Shown here piece after piece: positions 46,862-55,525 of a DNA stretch of 64,000 bases (positions are counted from its first letter, which is position 1; each line of letters opens with the position of its first letter). The notes under the pieces were generated by a model, which saw only the letters and a program-made list of their open reading frames with translations, ran no database searches and was not told where the DNA came from. The position numbers and the translations under genes were made by a program. The DNA lies in NCBI RefSeq assembly GCF_000243415.2, contig NZ_KI912270.1, forward strand, positions 372,001 to 436,000, written 5' to 3'. This DNA comes from Mycolicibacterium tusciae JS617. Its GTDB lineage: Bacteria > Actinomycetota > Actinomycetes > Mycobacteriales > Mycobacteriaceae.

Positions 46862-47626
46862 TTAAGTCGCTGCCCAGCCGCCATCCACACTCAGGATGGC
46901 TCCGTGGATGTTGGCGGCGTCGTCACTAGCCAGGAACACCACGCTGGCGGCCACCTCGGCGGGGGTGCTCATGCGTCGTGATGGGATGCGCGCCAGCACC
47001 GGAGCGACGTGCTCCTCGAACTGCGCCTGACGTTCCGTGGCGATCGGCCCGGGCGCGACGGCGTTGACCCGCACGCCGCTCGGCCCGTACTCGTCGGCCC
47101 AGGACCTGGTGAACGAGTGGATCGCCGCCTTGTTGGCGTCGTAGATCGCGGAGCCGGACGCTCCGCGCAATCCGGTGATCGATCCGATGTTGACGATCGA
47201 GCCCGCTCCCCTTTCGACCATCGCCGGCGCTACCAGACCGGTCAGTAGGAATGGCGCGAACACGTTGACGCTGAAAGCGTCCTTCAGAAGCTGTTCGTCG
47301 ATGTCGGCGGTGGGTGTCGGCATCAGGAGCATCGCCGCGTTGTTGATCAGCACATCGATGCGTCCGCCTGCGGCGGCGGTGCCTTGTTCGGCGAGACGAC
47401 GCACTTCGGCTTGGCCTGCGCCGATGTCGGCGGCGACGAAGTCGGCCTGGCCGCCCGCAGACCGGATGTCGGCGACGACCGCGTCACCGCGTTGTTTGTC
47501 CCGGCCGCTGACGATTACGAATGCGCCATCGTCGGCGAGTGCGGCCGCGATGGCGACGCCGAGACCGCCGGTGGAGCCCGTGACCAACGCTGTGCGACCC
47601 GCGAGACGCGTACTGTTTTGACTCAT
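46862..47626 (-). CDS. Short-chain dehydrogenase/reductase
   Basis: A 254-residue SDR with TGSTGGLG, VLINNAA, Ser and YDANK (in place of YxxxK with typical Ala/Asn variation) and a C-terminal HGAILSVDGGWAAT. The family is mainly 3-oxoacyl-ACP reductase-like or glucose-dehydrogenase-like; substrate unknown. The start ATG (47624-47626) overlaps the start of the divergent TetR gene within one palindrome. If that start is right, its mRNA is leaderless or nearly so. Confidence 0.85.
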   Translation of the reverse strand: MSQNSTRLAGRTALVTGSTGGLGVAIAAALADDGAFVIVSGRDKQRGDAVVADIRSAGGQADFVAADIGAGQAEVRRLAEQGTAAAGGRIDVLINNAAMLLMPTPTADIDEQLLKDAFSVNVFAPFLLTGLVAPAMVERGAGSIVNIGSITGLRGASGSAIYDANKAAIHSFTRSWADEYGPSGVRVNAVAPGPIATERQAQFEEHVAPVLARIPSRRMSTPAEVAASVVFLASDDAANIHGAILSVDGGWAAT

Positions 47627-47631
47627 GAGTC
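47620..47631. promoter_or_regulatory. Palindrome GACTCATGAGTC across two divergent start codons
   Basis: A perfect 12-bp palindrome whose centre CATG contains the start of the SDR on the minus strand and of the TetR gene on the plus strand. A related inverted repeat, TGGACT-CGCA-AGTCCA, follows at 47653-47668. Both contain GACT/AGTC arms and could be an autoregulatory TetR operator pair. Confidence 0.6.
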
Positions 47632-48251
47632 CACACGATTCGCTTCTCAAAATGGACTCGCAAGTCCAGAAATTCACGGCCAAAGGGCGCGCGACGAGGC
47701 AGCGGATCATCGAAGGCGCCGCCGCCGAAATACGTGAACAAGGCGTCACGGTGGCGACCCTCGAAGACATTATGGCGCGCACCGAGACCTCGAAAAGCCA
47801 GCTGTTCCATTACTTCCCGGATGGTAAGGAGCAGTTGCTCCTGGCCGTTGCCACACACGAGGCGCAACAGGTTCTCGACGACCAGCAGCCCTATCTCGGG
47901 GAGTTGACGTCGTGGGCGGCGTGGCAACGATGGCGCGACGCCGTGGTGGACCGTTACCGGCGGCAGGGCCAGAACTGCCCGCTGTCGGTGTTGATGTCGG
48001 AGATCGGGCGCACGACTCCCGGCGCGCAGGCGGTGACGTCAGCGTTGATGCGGCAGTGGCACGACGAGGTCGCCGCGGGTGTGCGGCACATGCAATCCGA
48101 CGACAAGGTGTCGGACGAACTCAACGCCGACCGGGTGGCCGCTGCTCTGCTCGCAGGGATCCAGGGTGGCGTCGGCATCATGCTGGCCACCGGCGACCTC
48201 GGTTACCTCGAGGCCGCCCTCGATGTGGGGATCGCTTCGCTGCGACCCTGA
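47625..48251 (+). CDS. TetR-family regulator
   Basis: A 208-residue TetR protein with a helix-turn-helix in GRATRQRIIEGAAAEIREQGVTVATLEDIMARTETSKSQLFHYFPDGKEQLL. The C-terminal domain has VLMSEIGRTTPGAQAV and a final helical bundle. It is divergent from an SDR and probably represses it through the palindromes at 47620 and 47653. ATG 47652 (MDSQVQKF) is an alternative start that would leave space for a promoter. Confidence 0.85.
   Translation: MSPHDSLLKMDSQVQKFTAKGRATRQRIIEGAAAEIREQGVTVATLEDIMARTETSKSQLFHYFPDGKEQLLLAVATHEAQQVLDDQQPYLGELTSWAAWQRWRDAVVDRYRRQGQNCPLSVLMSEIGRTTPGAQAVTSALMRQWHDEVAAGVRHMQSDDKVSDELNADRVAAALLAGIQGGVGIMLATGDLGYLEAALDVGIASLRP
47653..47668. promoter_or_regulatory. Inverted repeat TGGACT-CGCA-AGTCCA
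   Basis: A perfect 6-bp inverted repeat immediately after the alternative start ATG 47652 of the TetR gene. It resembles the palindrome at 47620 in its GACT/AGTC arms. It may be a second half of the operator or coincidental coding symmetry. Confidence 0.4.
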
Positions 48252-48341
48252 CCCGCGTGGGGTTATCCCCAATCACGGTTTTATCCACAGGTTGGGTTTG
48301 AGCTGGGGTTTCGTGTCGGCATCGTGGGTAGCGTCGGAGGC

Positions 48342-49961
48342 ATGTTCAATCACCTCGTCGACACCGCCCTCGGTAGTCGGGCTCCGGCCGCGGTTGGGGC
48401 GTGGGCGTGGGTGGAAAACGCCGCCTGCGCCCGGCGGCTGTCGGCGATGGCCGATGAACTCGACGCCATGCTGGCCGCTGATGGCTCTGAAGAACGCGAG
48501 CAGTGGTGTCTGGACAACTGGGACGTCGTCGCCGCCTCAGTGGCTGCCGCGCAGAACGTCTCCCTGGGCGTCGCCTCGCATCAACTGTTGATCGCCCACG
48601 ATCTACGCCGCCGGCTACCCCGGGTGGCGGAGGTGTTCGCCGCCGGCGCCATCACCTACCGCATGGTGGCCGCGGTCGTCTCCCGCACCCGACTGATCAA
48701 AGACTCCGACGCACTCGCCAAAGTGGACACCGAGCTCGCCGCCCACGTCGCGGGCTGGGGGTCGTTGTCGGCGGACAAAACCCGGACGGAGATCGACTAC
48801 TGGGTCGACCGCTATGACCCGGCCGCGGTGCGGCGCAGCGAAGACCGCGTGCGCGGCTGCCATGTCGATATCCGTAAACCCGACGACGGCTCGGGGACTG
48901 CCGATATCGAGGCGCAGTTGTTGGCCACCGACGCCGAGGCTCTCGACCAGCGGTTGGAGGCGATGGCGGCCGCGGTGTGCGCCAACGACCCGCGCACCCT
49001 GGATCAGCGTCGCGCCGCCGCTCTGGCAGCCTTTGGCCACGGCGCAGAGAAACTGGTGTGCGCCTGCGGCAATCCCGACTGTGACGCCGCCGGGAAGCAA
49101 ACCAGCGCTGTCGTCGTGCACGTCATCGCGCACGAAGACTCCCTGACCGATGACACTGCGGCCCAGTGGGACGGCAAAGAAGATCCCGCCCCCAACGCCA
49201 GGCCGCTAGGGGAAATGACCCTGCGAGAAGCACTGACCGATCGGCGGCCACCACCGACCGGGCCCGCGGCCACCCCACCGGCGGCGCTGATGAGTGGCGG
49301 CATGCTGCCCGCCCCGTTGTTGGCCGCCAAAATCGCGGGCACCGCGAAGATCGTGCCGATCCGCCACCCCGGGGATGCCGGACCACAGCCGCGCTACATC
49401 CCGACCGCGGTGTTGGCGACATTCATCCGGTGTCGGGATATTACGTGCCGATTCCCAGGCTGCGATGAACCCGCCCACCACTGCGATCTTGACCATACGA
49501 TCGCCTACCCCGCCGGGCCTACCCAGGCCTCCAACCTCAAATGCCTGTGCCGAAAACACCACTTACTCAAAACGTTTGGCGGCTGGCGCGACAAACAGGC
49601 ACCCGACGGCACCGTGGAATGGACCTCACCGAACGGGCAGACCTACACCACTCACCCCGGCAGCCGACTCCTCTTCCCCACCCTCTGTAAACCCACCGCA
49701 CCCATCAACAAGGTCGAAGTACCCCATGCCGACCGGACCAACCGCGGCCTGAAAATGCCACGCCGCAAAACAACCCGAGCACAAGGTCGAACCGACCGAA
49801 TCAACGACGAACGCCAACACAACGAAGCCGCCATCCAAACCGAAGCGGAGGAACGCTCCCGCAATCGGGAGCGGCGTGAAGCCTCCGGAAATGCCTGCGA
49901 CGAAACCTATTTCCGATCCCGGCTGCGGCCGGCGGACGACCACCATCCGCCGCCATTTTGA
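48342..49961 (+). CDS. DUF222/13E12-type HNH endonuclease domain protein
   Basis: A 539-residue protein of the 13E12 repeat family common in mycobacteria. The N-terminal DUF222 helical domain (residues 1-350) is followed by an HNH module with CRDITCRFPGCDEP, CDLDHTIAYPAGPTQASNLKCLCRKHH. The Cys pairs and His-Asn residues indicate zinc and metal-dependent DNA cleavage. A charged tail of about 70 residues (KMPRRKTTRAQGRTDRIN) is added. GGAGG sits 5 bp before ATG 48342. Members are repeated in genomes and may be mobile; no flanking repeat was found here. Confidence 0.88.
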   Translation: MFNHLVDTALGSRAPAAVGAWAWVENAACARRLSAMADELDAMLAADGSEEREQWCLDNWDVVAASVAAAQNVSLGVASHQLLIAHDLRRRLPRVAEVFAAGAITYRMVAAVVSRTRLIKDSDALAKVDTELAAHVAGWGSLSADKTRTEIDYWVDRYDPAAVRRSEDRVRGCHVDIRKPDDGSGTADIEAQLLATDAEALDQRLEAMAAAVCANDPRTLDQRRAAALAAFGHGAEKLVCACGNPDCDAAGKQTSAVVVHVIAHEDSLTDDTAAQWDGKEDPAPNARPLGEMTLREALTDRRPPPTGPAATPPAALMSGGMLPAPLLAAKIAGTAKIVPIRHPGDAGPQPRYIPTAVLATFIRCRDITCRFPGCDEPAHHCDLDHTIAYPAGPTQASNLKCLCRKHHLLKTFGGWRDKQAPDGTVEWTSPNGQTYTTHPGSRLLFPTLCKPTAPINKVEVPHADRTNRGLKMPRRKTTRAQGRTDRINDERQHNEAAIQTEAEERSRNRERREASGNACDETYFRSRLRPADDHHPPPF

Positions 49962-50012
49962 CGCAAGTCGACGGTCAGTTCTCCCTATAATCGCAGCTGT
50001 GCTGAATGCCGG

Positions 50013-50390
50013 TCAGCGGCGCGAGAGTTCGATTCTGACTCGTTCCACGAACGCATCGACCTCGTCTTCGTTATAGCCCCGCTTGCCGATCGGTGGTTTT
50101 GAGAATGCGACATCGTGAAGATCCGCTGCGGTGAGAGCGCCCAAAACGGTCCGATCTCGCAGCGTTGACTCCACGCGGTCGATAAACGCATCAACCTCGT
50201 CCTCGTTGTAGCCGCGTTTGAAAAGGCGCGGCTTGGAGAACGTCACGCTATGGACCTGCTCTGGGGTTAGGCGCTCACTCGCCGAATCGCTGCGACCATG
50301 AGCAGCGCGCGGTTGAGCGAGACGGCGTTCGAGATCCGCGATGCGCTTCTCGGGGGCGTCCTCGGCCACAAGCAGATAGTCCCACAGCAC
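50013..50390 (-). CDS. Small protein with two DivIVA-like motifs
   Basis: A 125-residue protein beginning at GTG 50390, 27 bp after the wax-synthase-like stop codon. It has two copies of the DivIVA start motif: [27 protein letters not shown] and [27 protein letters not shown]. DivIVA/Wag31 proteins use that motif to contact membranes, but here no long coiled coil follows. An N-terminal segment, [14 protein letters not shown], is helical. Membrane-curvature recruitment is possible; function is unknown. Confidence 0.78.
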   Translation of the reverse strand: MLWDYLLVAEDAPEKRIADLERRLAQPRAAHGRSDSASERLTPEQVHSVTFSKPRLFKRGYNEDEVDAFIDRVESTLRDRTVLGALTAADLHDVAFSKPPIGKRGYNEDEVDAFVERVRIELSRR

Positions 50391-50417
50391 CGGTGCGGAT
50401 CTCGGCGAATGACAGTG

Positions 50418-51707
50418 TTAGAGCGCCGCTTCCAGTCGTTCGACGTAGGCATCGATATCGCCGACCGCCGACTCGGCTGCGTGCACGCTCAAGGAGATCG
50501 TGTCACCAACGCCACACACGGCGTGCGTCAAACCCATCATCGGCGACAGACCTGGAAATGCGCATGCCACAGTCACGGGTGCACCACCGAAATGGAAGTC
50601 CTTCGCGCCGCAATTCACGCTGGAAACAATGGCGTTGCCCGTGACCTTCGAAACCCTCGCATCCGGATCGAATCGATCCATCCCCCACCGCAACAACGGT
50701 GCCGGCGTCGCAGCGAACGCCAGATCCGCCATGCGAATCGCAGGATGCGCCGCCCGACGGCGCCGCGCGTCAAGGTCGCCGGCGATTCGCCCTAGACGTT
50801 CCGCCTCGGCGAGCTCCGGGTGAAGACCGACACCGACATTCCCGAAGTGGTTGTACGCCAGGCGTGGCGGCGGCTTCGCCATCGGCACCTCTGCACCCAG
50901 GTACGACGGATCCTCGCCGAGGCTTCGCAGATGCTCAGCGAGCGCGACCGAAACCGCCGACAGCGCCGCGACCGTCACGGTGGGGCCAGACAAGTCCGAA
51001 CGCCGCCGCTCCAAAGTCCGCAGGTGCCGCGGTCCCGCAGGGCGCGCATTGGTCCGCAGCGCCGGACGCAGATCGGCCGGCGGCGGAACCCGTCCTGCCT
51101 CGGTATCTTCGACCAGCCGGCGATGCGCCCGCGCGGCACGAAAGCCCACGATCGGCAGGTCGAAGGGCCGGGCGCGCGGGGCGTCGATCCCTGGTACGAC
51201 GCCATCGCGCCGACCGAACATGATCGCTGCGGGCGCCGACGTACGCCCGCCGCCACCAAGTGCGTGCGAGATCTGCAGGACCACCACCGTGCCCGGGAGC
51301 ACCGCGCCGGGTACGCCCTCGATGTCGGTGAACACATGCATCCGCCACGCCGCCACCCGCGCATCCAGCCGATCGGCGGTCAGAGCACTCGCCTCGTCGA
51401 GGCAGGCCTGGAAGGTGCGGTCCCCGGTGTCGTGCACCACGAACAGCGACCGGTCGACCTCGCGATGCACCCAAGCGGGATAAGTGAAACTTCCGCCATC
51501 CTCGATACGCACCGTCAGATCGGGGCAGCCCCGGGCCCGGTCGGCGATCTCCTCGAGCGCCGCATCCGGGTCAGCAGGGCCGCCGGAGAACCCATACAGC
51601 AGCACGGTGTCGTTGGGGATCTTCGCCGACATCCAGTACGTCTGCGCATCCACGGCAGACAGTCGGTGCTGGATGTCGCCGCCGGTGCGGCTCCGGCGGA
51701 CCGTCAT
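50418..51707 (-). CDS. WS/DGAT-like acyltransferase with degenerate active site
   Basis: A 429-residue protein of the wax-ester synthase/diacylglycerol acyltransferase superfamily. N- and C-terminal domains are recognisable, with HFGNVGVGLHPE and ARVSKVTGNAIVSSVNCG near the end, like the DUF1298 part. The catalytic HHxxxDG motif is altered to SHALGGG: only the second His and the final Gly remain. Acyltransferase activity is therefore doubtful. It may be a binding or regulatory relative. The coding frame is intact and the small DivIVA-like gene follows it. Confidence 0.78.
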   Translation of the reverse strand: MTVRRSRTGGDIQHRLSAVDAQTYWMSAKIPNDTVLLYGFSGGPADPDAALEEIADRARGCPDLTVRIEDGGSFTYPAWVHREVDRSLFVVHDTGDRTFQACLDEASALTADRLDARVAAWRMHVFTDIEGVPGAVLPGTVVVLQISHALGGGGRTSAPAAIMFGRRDGVVPGIDAPRARPFDLPIVGFRAARAHRRLVEDTEAGRVPPPADLRPALRTNARPAGPRHLRTLERRRSDLSGPTVTVAALSAVSVALAEHLRSLGEDPSYLGAEVPMAKPPPRLAYNHFGNVGVGLHPELAEAERLGRIAGDLDARRRRAAHPAIRMADLAFAATPAPLLRWGMDRFDPDARVSKVTGNAIVSSVNCGAKDFHFGGAPVTVACAFPGLSPMMGLTHAVCGVGDTISLSVHAAESAVGDIDAYVERLEAAL

Positions 51708-51774
51708 GCATCCAGGCTAGGCTCTCGCGCATGCTTCCGCCTCCAAGCAAGGGCGGCGCCGCCGTCACCTGTCG

Positions 51775-52680
51775 TTAGCGCACCGGCCCCACGAAGTCGG
51801 CGATTCGGTGGGCAACTACGTCGGGCTGCTCCAGCTGAAGGAAGTGCCCGGCATCTTCGACGATCGCGACCTCACTACCGTCCGGCAGCATCTTCTCGAC
51901 CCAGTGCGCATAATCCGGTGTGGCACAGCCATCGTCGCGACCGTGCAGATACAGCGTGGGGATCCGCGGCGGGGCCATCCAGTGCTCGTGCAGCTCGGTG
52001 TATGGCGCAGGTGCCTTGGCACTGCGCGCTACGGTGCGGTAGTAGCCCAGTGCGGCGCGCCAGCGGTCGGGCGCGCCGATCGCCGCCTCGACATGACCCA
52101 CGTCCTCGTCGGCTTGATATCCGGGTGACCATTTCCGCCACAGCCGGGGCACGATCCATTCGGTGGAACGTTCTGGCAGCCAAGGCAACTGGAAGTAGAG
52201 GATGTACCAGCTGCGCAGCAGCTGCGCCGGCAATGTCGCAACAAGGCGGCCGATATCGGGAACCCCACCAGGCGGGCGGAACGATGCGCTCGGCGGAACG
52301 GACATGATCACCGCCTTCGCGAACGGGCTGTCCGGCATCGCCGCCAGCCCAGCGCCCGCCATCGCACCCCAGTCGTGACCGATGATCACGTCACGGCCTG
52401 TGGGCCCCGCCGCATCGAGCACCCTCAGCGCGTCGTCCATCAGCGCACCGATGTGGAAGCTGCCGTCCGTGGGCAGCGACGACGGCGCATATCCTCGATT
52501 GAACGGCGCCACCACCCGCCAGCCCGCGTCGACGAGCAGCGGCGCGACCTTGCGCCACCCATGGGCGGTGTCGGGGAAACCATGCAGGCACAACGCGATC
52601 GGCGCATCTGCTGGCCCCCACGACAGAGCCCGGATCTGAACCGCCGGCGTTGCGACGTCGATCGTGTCGGGCTCGAGCAT
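51775..52680 (-). CDS. Alpha/beta hydrolase, epoxide hydrolase-like
   Basis: A 301-residue hydrolase. The oxyanion motif LHGFPDTAHGW, nucleophile Asp in VIIGHDWGAMAG, and terminal catalytic His in DAGHFLQLEQP are those of epoxide hydrolases (Asp nucleophile), not serine esterases. The central acid Asp is in LHGRDDGCATPD. It probably opens a small epoxide or hydrolyses a related ester. ATG 52680 overlaps the stop of the upstream Mce-associated gene by one base, so it belongs to the mce operon transcript. Confidence 0.85.
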   Translation of the reverse strand: MLEPDTIDVATPAVQIRALSWGPADAPIALCLHGFPDTAHGWRKVAPLLVDAGWRVVAPFNRGYAPSSLPTDGSFHIGALMDDALRVLDAAGPTGRDVIIGHDWGAMAGAGLAAMPDSPFAKAVIMSVPPSASFRPPGGVPDIGRLVATLPAQLLRSWYILYFQLPWLPERSTEWIVPRLWRKWSPGYQADEDVGHVEAAIGAPDRWRAALGYYRTVARSAKAPAPYTELHEHWMAPPRIPTLYLHGRDDGCATPDYAHWVEKMLPDGSEVAIVEDAGHFLQLEQPDVVAHRIADFVGPVR

Positions 52681-53405
52681 CAGACGGGTTCGAACTCCGA
52701 AATCAGCCAGCGGTCATCCACCTTCTCCATCGTCACGCGGACGCTGGACGCGGTGTCGGATGGGGGATCTTGGCCGACAACCACCGTTTGGTTGACGAAT
52801 ACCAGCACCACGGCGTGCTTGGGATCGGCCGAAACCGATGCCGCGGCAGGAATTGACGCGACGGCCGAGATCTGCTTCTGCTTCGCGCCCGGGATCACCA
52901 CGTCGTTGATCAACGAGGTGTACGAGTCGCGGAACTCGCCGGTCAGCAGGTCGCGCGCGGAGTTGAGTTGCTCTTCGACGGTGTCCGGCTTGTACGACAA
53001 CATCCTGATGGTGCTGTCCTTGGCTGCGGCAATCGAAGCCATTGCCGGAGAGGGGTTCTGCTCCGACGCAGCCGGCGGCAGTGCACCGTAGTCGCTTGCG
53101 ACGTACTCCCACCGGGCGAAGCCCGCCGCCAATGCGAGCAGCAGCGCGAGCCCCGGCAGCACGCCGTAGGCGAGAACACGCGGCCAATCGGTCCTCCGCT
53201 TGGCGGGCTCGGGAGCCTCGGCGGATTCCGTTGAGTCCTCAGGGTATTCCGCTGCTTCGGCCCCGGGTGTCTCCGCCTCGGCTGTCTCCGCCTCGGCTGT
53301 CTCGACCTCGGCTGTCTCGACCTCGGTTGGCTCGGCGTCCGTCGACTCCGGGGTTTCGTTACCGCTGTCGGGCGCGCCTTTGGGTAAACGGTGTCGGTTG
53401 CTCAT
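52680..53405 (-). CDS. Mce-associated membrane protein (second)
   Basis: A 241-residue Mce-associated (Mam) protein. The first 70 residues are acidic and built from repeats of AEVET/AEAET, followed by one hydrophobic helix (VLAYGVLPGLALLLALAAGF) and a periplasmic domain. That domain includes FVNQTVVVGQDPP and SVRVTMEKVDDRWLISEFEPV, as in Rv0177/Rv0178-type proteins. Mam proteins stabilise Mce transporters. It overlaps the previous Mam gene by 4 nt. Confidence 0.85.
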   Translation of the reverse strand: MSNRHRLPKGAPDSGNETPESTDAEPTEVETAEVETAEAETAEAETPGAEAAEYPEDSTESAEAPEPAKRRTDWPRVLAYGVLPGLALLLALAAGFARWEYVASDYGALPPAASEQNPSPAMASIAAAKDSTIRMLSYKPDTVEEQLNSARDLLTGEFRDSYTSLINDVVIPGAKQKQISAVASIPAAASVSADPKHAVVLVFVNQTVVVGQDPPSDTASSVRVTMEKVDDRWLISEFEPV

Positions 53406-54100
53406 GGCACGAACTCCACGTTGGACACCTTTGCCTCGTCATCAACCTTTGTCACTGTCAGCCGCATTCGCCAGGCTCGCGGCTCCTGCTGGGGTGCACC
53501 GACATTCGAGGTATTCACGGTCACCGCGACGAGCACCTGCGCCTCTTCGCTGGATGCCGATTCCAATCCCGCGTCGGTAACCGAGCCCTCCGATTTCGAC
53601 TGCGCCTGCTTCACGACCTCGATGAAGGGGGCGGCGCGATTCTGGAAATCGTCGTAAAACTGTCCCGTCGCCGAGTCGAGCACACGCTGCACGTCTGCCT
53701 CGGCATGCTCCCAGTTGATGGTCGTGAGATTGAGCGCGCCCTGCCTGCCGACTTGCAGGAACAGCTGGCGCTGCTTCTCGCCCTGGTAGGAGTCGTAGGC
53801 GCGGTAGCCCATCCACCCGGTGAGCCCGGCGAGCGCCACCACCGCAACCAGTCCGGCGATCAGCGCCAGCCGAACATGCGGCATCCGCGGCTTCGCGGGC
53901 GTCGCCGCATCATCTGCCGCGTTCTCGTCAACCGCCTCTGCCGCCGCGTCGTCGGTCTCGTCGACAGATTCATCGGCCTCGTCGACAGATGCGGTGCTGG
54001 CCTCCTGCGCGGCTGATTCGGGCTCGGCCGCGCCGGATTGCTCCTCAGCGTCCGCAGACTCGGTCAGTTCCCCGTCGGGGGCAGCAGCATCGTCTGCCAT
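53402..54100 (-). CDS. Mce-associated membrane protein (first)
   Basis: A 232-residue Mce-associated protein. The acidic N-terminal 70 residues (Ser/Ala/Glu-rich) are followed by one hydrophobic helix (VRLALIAGLVAVVALAGLTGWMGY) and a SnoaL-like periplasmic domain. The sequence LTTINWEHAEADVQRVLDSATGQFYDDFQ is the Mam signature. The start (54100) lies inside the mceF gene, overlapping it by 37 nt, and the end overlaps the second Mam gene. Confidence 0.87.
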   Translation of the reverse strand: MADDAAAPDGELTESADAEEQSGAAEPESAAQEASTASVDEADESVDETDDAAAEAVDENAADDAATPAKPRMPHVRLALIAGLVAVVALAGLTGWMGYRAYDSYQGEKQRQLFLQVGRQGALNLTTINWEHAEADVQRVLDSATGQFYDDFQNRAAPFIEVVKQAQSKSEGSVTDAGLESASSEEAQVLVAVTVNTSNVGAPQQEPRAWRMRLTVTKVDDEAKVSNVEFVP

Positions 54101-55524
54101 GTTTGCTCCTCTACCGCGCTTCGGGCCAGATTGGACTGCGTATAGGCGCGTCCGTCCGGTCCAACGTACGTGCCTGTCGCAGGATCATATTCGGCGGCCG
54201 CTATCGGCAGCGGCGCCGGACCCGTCGGAGGAGCGACTTCTGCAGGCGGCGTACCGGGTGGCAGCTGTGGAATCGGCTGCCCTGACAGGGTGGCGTTGGG
54301 GTCGCCCTTCCAGTTGTAGCCGTCGTTGAGTGGGACGTAGGTCTCGTCGCTCTCACACATCTTGACCGTGGGGGCGCGTTTGCCCGGCACGGTCACGCAC
54401 GGCAGGTTGCGCGCACCGCGCACGTTGAACGGCGAATCCTGCGGGACGCGGCAATACACGTCGCCCGCCGGCCGGTCTGGATAGTCCTGCAGCGCCGGCA
54501 CCCGCTGCTGCTGGGTCGGCAGGAACCCGGTCGTGCACGGTGGCGGCAGGTTCAGATTGAGATTCAGCGTCAGGTAGTCGCCCTTGTAGTCCTGCTTGGT
54601 GTTCGCCTTGGCGACACCGATCGCTTGCGTCGTCGCCGTGCCCTGTGGGAACAGCACCAGCAGCTGTTCAAGGCTCGGCTGATAGGCGACGGCGACTTCG
54701 CCGATGCTCGCCAAGTTGGCCAACACGATCGGCAGCGTGGGCTGCAACCTGTCGAAAAGGGCCCGCACCTCTTCGGTCGCGCCTGGCCCCTTCTCCAGGA
54801 TGCCCGCCACCGCACCGTCCTGCGACTGCAGCTGATCGGTGACAGACGCCAGATTCGACGCCCACGCCTGGATCGCGCCACCGCTGTCGGTCTGGGAGTC
54901 GAGGATCGGCTTCGACTGATCGATAAGGGTAGTCAACGGGTCGAGATTCGCGCGGGCGTCGATGGCCAGCGAGGTCCCGCCGTCGACCAACCGGGACAGT
55001 TCAGGCCCGAGTCCACCGAACGCCGTGTACGCCTCGTCGACGGCGGTCCGCAGGTTGTCACGTGGAATCGCGGCGAGGCCGCGGTTGGTGGCGTCCAGCA
55101 CCGTGTTCACGTCGATGGGAACCCGCGCGCGATCCTGCGGGATCACGTCGCCATCCTTGAGCTTCGGGCCCTCGCCGCTGCGCGGGATCAGCTGTACGTA
55201 CAGCTCACCGACCGCGGACTGGCTGTGCACCTCCGCTTCCAGGTCGGCGGGGATCGGGACGTTGGAATCGAGCGAAAGGTCAGCTGCCACACCGTTGTCG
55301 GTGATGCTGACACTTTTCACAATGCCCACCTGGGTGCCGCGATAGGTGACGTTTCCCCGCGGATAAAGCCCACCGGCTTCTGGCAGCTCCAGCGTGACGC
55401 GATACTGCCCTACGCCCATGAGCGCGGGCAGGCGCATGTAGGAGATGACCATGATGCCCAGCGCCACCACGGCCAGCATGGAGAAGATCAGCAGCTGGAT
55501 GACGATCTGTCGAGTCAGTCGCAT
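54064..55524 (-). CDS. mceF: Mce family protein MceF
   Basis: A 486-residue MlaD-domain protein. After one N-terminal helix the MCE domain runs to about residue 130 (YRVTLELPEAGGLYPRGNVTYRGTQVGIVKSV). A helical region and a C-terminal Pro-rich tail follow. It forms part of the hetero-oligomeric needle that carries lipids across the envelope. The last 37 nt overlap the Mam gene. Order in the operon identifies it as F. The lipid substrate (fatty acids, sterols) is not readable. Confidence 0.9.
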   Translation of the reverse strand: MRLTRQIVIQLLIFSMLAVVALGIMVISYMRLPALMGVGQYRVTLELPEAGGLYPRGNVTYRGTQVGIVKSVSITDNGVAADLSLDSNVPIPADLEAEVHSQSAVGELYVQLIPRSGEGPKLKDGDVIPQDRARVPIDVNTVLDATNRGLAAIPRDNLRTAVDEAYTAFGGLGPELSRLVDGGTSLAIDARANLDPLTTLIDQSKPILDSQTDSGGAIQAWASNLASVTDQLQSQDGAVAGILEKGPGATEEVRALFDRLQPTLPIVLANLASIGEVAVAYQPSLEQLLVLFPQGTATTQAIGVAKANTKQDYKGDYLTLNLNLNLPPPCTTGFLPTQQQRVPALQDYPDRPAGDVYCRVPQDSPFNVRGARNLPCVTVPGKRAPTVKMCESDETYVPLNDGYNWKGDPNATLSGQPIPQLPPGTPPAEVAPPTGPAPLPIAAAEYDPATGTYVGPDGRAYTQSNLARSAVEEQTWQTMLLPPTGN

Positions 55525-55525
55525 G

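Noticed and set aside
48342..49961. HNH/13E12 gene as a prophage or intein component
   Set aside because: No phage genes or host-gene insertion were seen; the architecture fits the stand-alone 13E12 family.
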